From positions 1 through 12,473 of the forward strand of contig CAMLOA010000018.1 in the NCBI GenBank assembly GCA_946481445.1: 12,473 bases of DNA. The letters are read 5' to 3'. The notes under the pieces were generated by a model that had not been told where the DNA came from, did no database searches, and worked only from the letters and a program-made list of their open reading frames with translations. A program made the translations under genes and the position numbers. Source of the DNA: an uncultured Devosia sp. GTDB taxonomy: Bacteria; Pseudomonadota; Alphaproteobacteria; Rhizobiales; Devosiaceae. Each line of letters begins with the position of its first letter. Position 1 is the first letter of the stretch. Positions 6,378-11,481 of the stretch are shown here, piece after piece.

Positions 6378-7574
6378 ATGTCCAGCATTGTACCTTTCAT
6401 AAAGCGCCTCGTTCCGGGCCTGGCGCCGGTCAGCCTCGGCGAGCGCCTGCGCGCCTCCATCGGGGCGCTGATCGGCATCCTGGTGACCGGGCTCGTGGCG
6501 AGCCTGGCTCTCGGGGGCAGCTCGGACGTGCCCCTGCTGATCGCCCCGATGGGCGCATCTGCGGTGCTGCTCTTTGCGGTGCCTACCAGCCCCTTGGCGC
6601 AGCCCTGGTCGATCATTGGCGGCAATATCGTAGCCGCCCTCATCGGAGTCACCTGCGCGCGCTATGTCGGCGATGTCGTAGTTGCGGCCGCGCTGGCCAT
6701 CGGCCTCGCCATTGCCGCCATGATGGCTTTGCGCTGTCTGCACCCGCCCAGCGGTGCCGTGGCACTCACCGCCGTGCTCGGCGGGCCAGCCATTCAGGCC
6801 GCGGGCTATGGTTTCGTGCTGTGGCCGGTTGGGGTCAATTCCCTGCTGCTGCTTATCGCCGCGCTGGTGTTCAACAACCTGACTGGCCGGCGCTATCCCC
6901 ACTTGGCCCCTCCCGCGCCGGCTCATCCGCATCGCACTGCCGATCCATTGCCCAGCGCCCGGCTGGGGGTGACCAGTGCCGATATCAGCGCGGTCCTGGC
7001 ACAGTATGACCTCGTCCTGCCCATCGCGACCGATGAACTCGAGGACATCCTGCATCGCGCCGAGATTCGCGCGTTCGAGCGCCGGTCAGGCGGCATTTCC
7101 TGCGCCGATGTGATGAGCCGGGACATTCGCACGGTGACCCCGCGCACGCCGCTGCGCGAGGCCCTGCGCCACTTGCGCGAGCATCACGTCAAGGCCTTGC
7201 CCGTCGTCGACCCTGATCGTCGCGTGGTCGGAATCGTCACGCAGACCGATCTGCTCGACAAGTCCGATTGGGGCATGTCGGCGGTCGGCTCTGGACTGGG
7301 CTGGAGGCTGAGGGCGATCAGCAACTCGGATCGCTCCCTGCGCGGCGTGGTCGAGGACATCATGAGCAAGCCGGTGCGCGCCGCGCGGCCGGAGATGCTC
7401 ATCGCCCAGATCGTGCCTGCCATGGCAGACGAGGGGCTGCATCACCTGCCGGTGGTCGATGCCGATGGCAGGATTGTGGGCATGCTCACCCAATCCGACC
7501 TCGTCGCCGCCCTCTTCGCTGCTGCCGCAGGTCCGGACAGCATCGAGGGCACCCCTGGCGCCCTCGCATCCTGA
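6378..7574 (+). CDS. HPP-family integral membrane protein with C-terminal CBS pair
   Basis: A 398-residue inner-membrane protein. The N-terminal ~170 residues form an HPP domain with hydrophobic segments near 26-47, 51-69, 77-95, 99-118 and 140-165; the family-naming H122-P123-P124 sits in LHPPSGAVALTAVLGG, and PMGASAVLLFAVP plus SPLAQPW precede it. After a Pro/His-rich linker (~174-193) come two CBS motifs (~243-295, VMSRDIRTVTP to GIVTQTDLL; ~325-383, DIMSKPVRAARP to GMLTQSDLV), which usually form one adenine-nucleotide-sensing module. HPP proteins of cyanobacteria and chloroplasts have been linked to nitrite transport; the role of the HPP-CBS form is not established. The Shine-Dalgarno is weak. 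The CBS pair suggests gating by ATP/AMP or a cyclic nucleotide. No obvious terminator follows. Confidence 0.9.
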   Translation: MSSIVPFIKRLVPGLAPVSLGERLRASIGALIGILVTGLVASLALGGSSDVPLLIAPMGASAVLLFAVPTSPLAQPWSIIGGNIVAALIGVTCARYVGDVVVAAALAIGLAIAAMMALRCLHPPSGAVALTAVLGGPAIQAAGYGFVLWPVGVNSLLLLIAALVFNNLTGRRYPHLAPPAPAHPHRTADPLPSARLGVTSADISAVLAQYDLVLPIATDELEDILHRAEIRAFERRSGGISCADVMSRDIRTVTPRTPLREALRHLREHHVKALPVVDPDRRVVGIVTQTDLLDKSDWGMSAVGSGLGWRLRAISNSDRSLRGVVEDIMSKPVRAARPEMLIAQIVPAMADEGLHHLPVVDADGRIVGMLTQSDLVAALFAAAAGPDSIEGTPGALAS

Positions 7575-7603
7575 TCCGTGGTTCGCTCACGGCAGTCCGT
7601 TTG

Positions 7604-7628
7604 ACGCCTGCGCACATAGAACAGGCGT
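7604..7628. repeat. Inverted repeat ACGCCTG-N11-CAGGCGT in the HPP-CBS/fecR gap
   Basis: Two perfect 7-base arms (7604-7610 and 7622-7628) around an 11-base centre, 30 bases after the HPP-CBS stop. There is no T-run behind it, so it is a poor intrinsic terminator. It might be an operator or a 3'-end mRNA hairpin. Confidence 0.35.
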
Positions 7629-7673
7629 TCGATGACATTGACCCCCAGCCGTGATGCATTGGCCGCCGGCTGC

Positions 7674-7687
7674 GTGCCCTGGGGAAC
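7674..7687. promoter_or_regulatory. Operator candidate, GTGCCC-TG-GGGAAC, upstream of fecR
   Basis: A 14-base near-palindrome ending 50 bases before the fecR ATG in non-coding DNA. It matches the perfect palindrome at 10973-10986 at 13 of 14 positions; the single difference (G for T at 7676) breaks one pair of the left arm. Read as 5-N4-5 it has the geometry of FNR/Crp-family sites. The adjacent Crp/Fnr gene is the obvious candidate binder. Confidence 0.55.
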
Positions 7688-7727
7688 AGTCCTTGTCCCT
7701 CCGGCATGCTAGCCTGCGTCAACTGAT

Positions 7728-7732
7728 GGAGG
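7728..7732 (+). promoter_or_regulatory. Ribosome-binding site of fecR-like gene
   Basis: GGAGG lies five bases before the ATG at 7738. It favours this start over the in-frame ATG at 7726 (which overlaps the site) and one at 7651 (which would put 29 unrelated residues ahead of a twin-arginine signal). Confidence 0.75.
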
Positions 7733-7737
7733 CAGGC

Positions 7738-8364
7738 ATGCATGTGCCAAAGGCGAAGACAAGCCGACGACAGCTGCTGTTGGGATCGATGGCTCTCGGC
7801 CTATGCGGGGCCGTGCGTCCGGCCCTGGCGAATAGCCCGGTGGGCTCGGCCATGATGGTTGAAGGCGAGGTGTCCCTGCGCCGCGGCAGCCTGGAGGCCG
7901 CGCTTCAGGTCGGCGACGCCATCAACCTTCATGACTTCGTGGTCACGCGCAAAGATGGGCTGGCTCTGCTCATGCTCGAGCGCGACATGCGCATCAACCT
8001 CGGCGGCGAGACGGAGTTTGCCGTGGACGAGTTTGTCGTCGGCCAGTCGGGGACCATCCAGCTCGGCGGCGCCATGGTGTTTGATCGTCCCGAAGGCCTG
8101 CCACCCGTCGATCTTGTGATCCAGACCGCCTTCGCGCAGATCGGGGTGCGCGGCACGCGCTTCTTCGCCGGGCCGAGCCAGGGGCGTCTTGCGGTTTTCG
8201 TCGACCGCGGCACCGTTTCGGTGGCGGCTGCGGGGACGGAGCGCGTGCTTGGCCCAGGAGATGGCGTCGATTTCGCCAATCCCGGCGATCCGCCGGGGGA
8301 TGTGGTGCAGTGGAGCGCGCCGCGCATCGCGGAGGCCTTCGCCAGCCTCGGCCTTGTGCGTTAG
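7738..8364 (+). CDS. FecR-domain periplasmic protein with Tat-type signal peptide
   Basis: A 208-residue exported protein. The N-terminus carries a twin-arginine motif (S9-R10-R11-Q-L-L-L), a hydrophobic core and an AxA cleavage site after A31 (PALA/NS), so it is predicted to reach the periplasm folded, via Tat. Residues ~35-175 form a FecR beta domain: GEVSLRRG, the GDAINLHDFVVT segment, and the hallmark QIGVRGTRFFAG (134-145). Classical FecR is an anti-sigma factor anchored in the membrane with an N-terminal cytoplasmic part; this one has neither, so it cannot bind a sigma factor directly and is more likely a sensor or ligand partner. It converges on the CHASE2-cyclase gene, sharing four bases (TTAG) at the stops, and has an operator-like palindrome upstream. 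Serving as input to the CHASE2 domain is inference from context. Confidence 0.87.
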   Translation: MHVPKAKTSRRQLLLGSMALGLCGAVRPALANSPVGSAMMVEGEVSLRRGSLEAALQVGDAINLHDFVVTRKDGLALLMLERDMRINLGGETEFAVDEFVVGQSGTIQLGGAMVFDRPEGLPPVDLVIQTAFAQIGVRGTRFFAGPSQGRLAVFVDRGTVSVAAAGTERVLGPGDGVDFANPGDPPGDVVQWSAPRIAEAFASLGLVR

Positions 8365-10211
8365 CGGCGGGGTGTGAACACCTCGGTCTCGCCGAAGCCC
8401 CGTATTTCGATCCTGCCGAGTGACCGGATGGGCAGTCGTGCCCCGGCAGCCGCGTCGGGGCCGATGCAGATCGTGCTGCCCAACTGCTTGTTGGCCTCCT
8501 CGAGCCGCGCCGCCATGTTTACGGCATCGCCATAGGCGGTGTAGTCGATCTTTCCCGCGGCACCGATATCGCCCAGGATGACCTGGCCGGTTTCGATGCC
8601 GATGCGGGTGCGGCCCAGGCCGAGCGCGGCATATTCGGGCTTTTCCCGGAACGCCTCGGAGAACGCTTCCATCTCCAGCGCGCAGCGGAGAGCGGCGTCG
8701 ACATGGTCCGGCACATCGGCGGGCGCATTGAAGAAGGCGTGAATGGCATCGCCGACGAACTTGTCGATCATGCCGCCATGCTTCAGCACGATGGCGGTCA
8801 TCCCTGAGAAATAGTCATCGAGGACCCCAACGAAAGTGCGTGGGTCCAGGCCCCTGGTAGAGCCCGTGAACCCTTCGAGGTCCGTGAAGAGGGCCGTGAC
8901 CACCCGCTCTTCGCCTTCCAGCCGGAACAGGCCCGGATTACGCACGAAACGGGCCACCACATCGGCCGGCAGCAGCTGGCTGATGCGTCGTCGCAGCGAC
9001 GCCTCTGCCCGCCTGAGCCTGGCGGCATGGGTGACGAGCGCCAGGCTACCCGCCAGCACCATGGCCAGCGGCGGCAATACGGGGTCGAGCAGCAGCGCGC
9101 CGGCCAGGCTCAGGGCCAGGGCCCCGCCGATCCAGGCGAGGGCCGTCAGCCCGATCGCCAGTGCGGCCAGGGCAGGGGCCAGCAGGGCGGAAGCCATGGC
9201 CAGCGCAATGCCGCCCGCTATGGCGGCAGCGGGCTCGATAAGACCGGCATTGGCGATGCGCTCCGGCAAGCGGCCCGACAGAACGCCGGCGGCGACGTCG
9301 GCATGAATTTGCACCGATGGGTGCAAGGGGCTGCTGGTGGTCGGGCGCAAGGCCCCGCTGCGGGGGGAGGAACTGCCCACAAGGACGAGCTTTCCCGACA
9401 GCGCCGTCGCAGCCTGCCCCTCCAGGACTTGGGTAGCGGTCACTGTCCTGTCCATCCAGTCCGCGGGCGTGGTAGGCCGGTAGCGGACCTGCCCGTCCGG
9501 GCCGATCCCAAAGCGGGTGGTTCCAAGGCGCAGCCAGGCCGGATCACCCCCAAGCATGGGCGACGGCGCCTGCAGCGCCACGCGGACTGCGTCGAAGGCC
9601 AGCCCCAGATAGGGGGTTCCCATGACGGCTGCGATGGCGGGCACCTCGCGCACGAGGCCGCCGTCACTGCCGGCCAGCGAAATCACCGCCGCGCTGGCCG
9701 CCACGTCCTGGAATTGCTGGCAGGCCGGTTCGGTGCCGTCGGCGTACCAGATCAGCGGCACCGACAGGTCGTTCATCACCGCAATGGCGGGTTGCGGGAT
9801 AGGCAGCCCGCCGCCCGAGCCGGCGAGGAGGAAGCCAAGGACGGTCGGGACCGTGCCGATCGCGGCCGCGACTTGGCCGTTCGTGTCGTTCACGTCGCAC
9901 GTCGCCGACAGCACGATGTCCAGCGCCATGACCCGTGGCCCCTGCTGTGCGATCTCGGTCAGCAACCGGGCGGTGTCTGCGCGGGACCATGCCTGCCCGT
10001 CCTGGTTCAGGTCCGGAATGTCCACGACCACGATGTCGCCATCGAGCGGCGCGGGCGCCGCCTGCAGCAGCAGGTCGAAACCCTGTTCGCGCCAGCCTTC
10101 GAGCATGTCGGGCGGGTTGGCGGCCAGCAGCGCGCCGATAACCGCAATGCCGCCGCCAACGGCCACCGGGGCCAGTGCCATGCGCAGGCTGGCCACGACC
10201 GACCGCATCAT
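8361..10211 (-). CDS. CHASE2-domain class III adenylate cyclase, membrane-bound
   Basis: A 616-residue transmembrane cyclase predicted to make cAMP in response to an extracytoplasmic signal. Order: helix ~12-31; periplasmic CHASE2 domain ~35-315 (DGDIVVVDIPDLNQ, RVMALDIVLS, VQIHADVAAGVLSG); three helices ~322-345, 347-375 and 378-396; a short Arg-rich linker; catalytic domain ~430-600. All class III residues are present: metal-binding D444 (LFTDLEGFT) and D488 (FVGDAI), purine-specifying K484 and D556 (KIDYT), and transition-state N565 and R569 (VNMAARLE). The Lys/Asp pair marks adenylate rather than guanylate specificity. The ATG overlaps the stop of the upstream Crp/Fnr gene (ATGA), so both come from one transcript. 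Its stop overlaps that of the convergent fecR-like gene. Unknown: what the CHASE2 domain senses. Confidence 0.94.
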   Translation of the reverse strand: MMRSVVASLRMALAPVAVGGGIAVIGALLAANPPDMLEGWREQGFDLLLQAAPAPLDGDIVVVDIPDLNQDGQAWSRADTARLLTEIAQQGPRVMALDIVLSATCDVNDTNGQVAAAIGTVPTVLGFLLAGSGGGLPIPQPAIAVMNDLSVPLIWYADGTEPACQQFQDVAASAAVISLAGSDGGLVREVPAIAAVMGTPYLGLAFDAVRVALQAPSPMLGGDPAWLRLGTTRFGIGPDGQVRYRPTTPADWMDRTVTATQVLEGQAATALSGKLVLVGSSSPRSGALRPTTSSPLHPSVQIHADVAAGVLSGRLPERIANAGLIEPAAAIAGGIALAMASALLAPALAALAIGLTALAWIGGALALSLAGALLLDPVLPPLAMVLAGSLALVTHAARLRRAEASLRRRISQLLPADVVARFVRNPGLFRLEGEERVVTALFTDLEGFTGSTRGLDPRTFVGVLDDYFSGMTAIVLKHGGMIDKFVGDAIHAFFNAPADVPDHVDAALRCALEMEAFSEAFREKPEYAALGLGRTRIGIETGQVILGDIGAAGKIDYTAYGDAVNMAARLEEANKQLGSTICIGPDAAAGARLPIRSLGRIEIRGFGETEVFTPRR

Positions 10212-10903
10212 TTGCTATCGATTTCCGAGATCTGCGCCAGGATATTCGTGTTGCAGCTGAGCACGGATCCGTCGCGCGTGATCGCGCCCTGCTCCTCGAG
10301 CGACAGGATGGCCCGATTCACTTTTGGCCGGCTGGCGCCGAGCATGGCGGCGATCTCGCCCTGGCTGAGGTCGAGCCGCAGGCGGGCCTCCTCGGGTGGT
10401 TCCTCGCCATAGCTTTGCCTGAGTGCCAGCAGCAGGAAGCGCGCCACGCGCGCCTCCAGTTCGAACAGGGCGATGGATTCGAGCTGGTCTGTCGTCTCGC
10501 GCAGCCGCCGGCTCAGATAGGCGATAAGGCCGGTGCGCAGTTCTGAGAAGGATGCCAGCAGTCGGGTGAAATCGTCCTTCAGGATCACCCGCCCGGTGGT
10601 GGCAATCGCCGCAGTGGCGTCGGCGGAGCGCGGCTCGCCATCGAGCAGTGCCATTTCGCCCAGGATTTCGCCCGGTCCGGCCTGCCGCAGGGTCAGCTCG
10701 CGCCCGCCCTGCGTGATCAGCGACAGTTTCACCCGGCCGTCTATGACCGCCACGACGTGATCACCGGCATCGCCGCGCTGGAACATGACCTCGCCGGCGT
10801 TCCAGCGTCGAAGCTGCGCCACGCGGTCCAGCTCCGCTATGGCCGCGTTGTCGAAATACTCAAAGATAGGAAACGAGCGCCAGAAGGCGGCTCCGCTTTG
10901 CAT
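10208..10903 (-). CDS. Crp/Fnr-family transcriptional regulator, probably cAMP-responsive
   Basis: A 231-residue regulator with an N-terminal cyclic-nucleotide-binding domain (~8-120), dimerisation helix (~121-160) and winged helix-turn-helix (~180-209, LSQGEIAAMLGASRPKVNRA). Residues that bind cAMP in E. coli CRP are kept: E83 in GEMALLDG, R92-S93 in EPRSADA, and T137-T138 for CRP T127-S128 in the RRLRETTDQL helix. No FNR-type N-terminal cysteine cluster is seen. In the recognition helix SRPKVNR keeps both Arg of CRP's SRETVGR but replaces Glu181 with Pro, so the DNA site may differ from TGTGA. The frame is open to 11011, but ATG 10903 has GGGAG eight bases upstream, gives the normal length, and leaves the palindrome at 10973-10986 outside the gene. 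First gene of the crp-cyclase operon. Confidence 0.92.
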   Translation of the reverse strand: MQSGAAFWRSFPIFEYFDNAAIAELDRVAQLRRWNAGEVMFQRGDAGDHVVAVIDGRVKLSLITQGGRELTLRQAGPGEILGEMALLDGEPRSADATAAIATTGRVILKDDFTRLLASFSELRTGLIAYLSRRLRETTDQLESIALFELEARVARFLLLALRQSYGEEPPEEARLRLDLSQGEIAAMLGASRPKVNRAILSLEEQGAITRDGSVLSCNTNILAQISEIDSK

Positions 10904-10911
10904 CCGGCGAT

Positions 10912-10916
10912 CTCCC
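10912..10916 (-). promoter_or_regulatory. Ribosome-binding site of the Crp/Fnr gene
   Basis: GGGAG on the minus strand, eight bases before ATG 10903. It decides the start over the in-frame ATG at 10927 and the first possible codon at 11011, neither of which has a comparable signal. Confidence 0.65.
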
Positions 10917-10972
10917 GCTCGATCCATATCCGTTCGGCAGTGTGGCGAAATCTTCGTCCTGGGCAAGCCCCT

Positions 10973-10986
10973 GTTCCCTGGGGAAC
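10973..10986. promoter_or_regulatory. Perfect palindromic operator candidate GTTCCC-TG-GGGAAC between crp and SH3 genes
   Basis: Six-base perfect arms around TG, extendable to eight-base arms with one mismatch (10971-10988). It lies 69 bases before the crp ATG and 81 bases before the SH3 ATG, in the shared divergent promoter region. A 13/14 copy occurs before fecR at 7674-7687. As 5-N4-5 it has FNR/Crp-site geometry. Autoregulation by the adjacent Crp/Fnr protein is the simplest reading. Confidence 0.6.
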
Positions 10987-11021
10987 TGCCGATGTCCGGT
11001 CCGTCCGCCATTGTCGGGTCA

Positions 11022-11044
11022 TCGGGTTGCAGCGGGCAGCCCGA
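11022..11044 (+). promoter_or_regulatory. Stem-loop in the 5' leader of the SH3 gene
   Basis: TCGGGTTGC (11022-11030) can pair with GCAGCCCGA (11036-11044) over nine base pairs, one of them G-U, around the five-base loop AGCGG. It ends 23 bases before the ATG and just ahead of the AAAAGGA ribosome-binding site. It may stabilise the mRNA or influence translation. No riboswitch class is recognised. Confidence 0.4.
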
Positions 11045-11067
11045 AACATCGGGAAAAGGAAATCGTC

Positions 11068-11370
11068 ATGTTCAAGAAAGCTCTTATCGCCACCGCCCTG
11101 GTTCTTGCCACCGCCTCCACCTCCATGGCCGCAACCTACGGCTGGACGACCGCCGGCGTGAACTTCCGCGACGGTCCGGGCACCAGCTACTACAAGCTGG
11201 GCACCATTGCCGCCTGCACCAAGGTCAGCATCGATGACGACCAGAATGGCTGGTACAAGGTGAGCTGGTCCGGCCAGTGGGGCTGGGTCGCGTCGAGCTA
11301 CGTGTCCTACGACGCCGACTACTGCGCCAGCTACCAGGCGCCGGCCCATACCGGCTACAAGAAGTACTGA
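11068..11370 (+). CDS. Small secreted SH3-domain (SH3b) protein
   Basis: A 100-residue protein with a clear Sec signal peptide (MFKKALIATALVLATASTSMA, cleavage near A21/A22) and a single bacterial SH3 domain filling the mature part: VNFRDGPGTSYYKLGTI (31-47), then GWYKVSW (61-67) and GQWGWVASSYVS (69-80), the classic order. Bacterial SH3 domains often bind cell-wall peptides or act as targeting modules. A Tyr/Lys-rich tail follows. C50 and C86 could form a disulfide in the periplasm. Start: MFKK has AAAAGGA upstream; the longer frame from 10942 would put 42 non-conserved residues ahead of the signal peptide. It is divergent from crp, with a palindrome and a leader stem-loop in between, and followed by a GC-rich hairpin. 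Envelope role likely; exact function unknown. Confidence 0.88.
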   Translation: MFKKALIATALVLATASTSMAATYGWTTAGVNFRDGPGTSYYKLGTIAACTKVSIDDDQNGWYKVSWSGQWGWVASSYVSYDADYCASYQAPAHTGYKKY

Positions 11371-11390
11371 GCCGATCCGGCTTCGATCAG

Positions 11391-11414
11391 GCGCCCCGGT
11401 CACCACCGGGGCGC
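11391..11414 (+). terminator. GC-rich hairpin after the SH3 gene, probable terminator without T-run
   Basis: A perfect ten-base-pair stem, GCGCCCCGGT/ACCGGGGCGC, with the four-base loop CACC, starting 20 bases after the SH3 stop. The following bases (TGCCACATCC) are not a T-run, so termination may be weak or Rho-assisted; it may instead protect the mRNA 3' end. Confidence 0.6.
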
Positions 11415-11431
11415 TGCCACATCCGGAACAG

Positions 11432-11453
11432 AAAAAGGGCGCCGATGGCGCCC
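11432..11453 (-). terminator. Intrinsic terminator of rimO
   Basis: On the minus strand GGGCGCC and GGCGCCC (seven pairs, three-base loop) are followed directly by TTTTTC, 28 bases after the rimO stop. This is a textbook Rho-independent terminator for the leftward rimO transcript. Read rightwards the hairpin lacks a T-run. Confidence 0.85.
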
Positions 11454-11481
11454 ATTCTTGGAGACGAGGGCACCTTGGCCC

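Noticed and set aside
7683..7707. EcfG (general stress sigma) promoter using GGAAC as -35 before fecR
   Set aside because: The -10 element CGTT is absent 16-17 bases downstream (GCAT/CATG there). The same fails for the copy at 10982 (CGTC at 15 bases), so the palindromic operator reading is better.
9027..10412. Plus-strand 461-codon frame opposite the cyclase and crp genes
   Set aside because: Gln/Gly/Arg-rich composition with no domain; it runs through two well-supported minus-strand genes.
10973..10986. LexA box
   Set aside because: Alphaproteobacterial LexA sites are GTTC-N7-GTTC direct repeats, and the Gram-positive type is GAAC-N4-GTTC; this is GTTC-N6-GAAC and fits neither.
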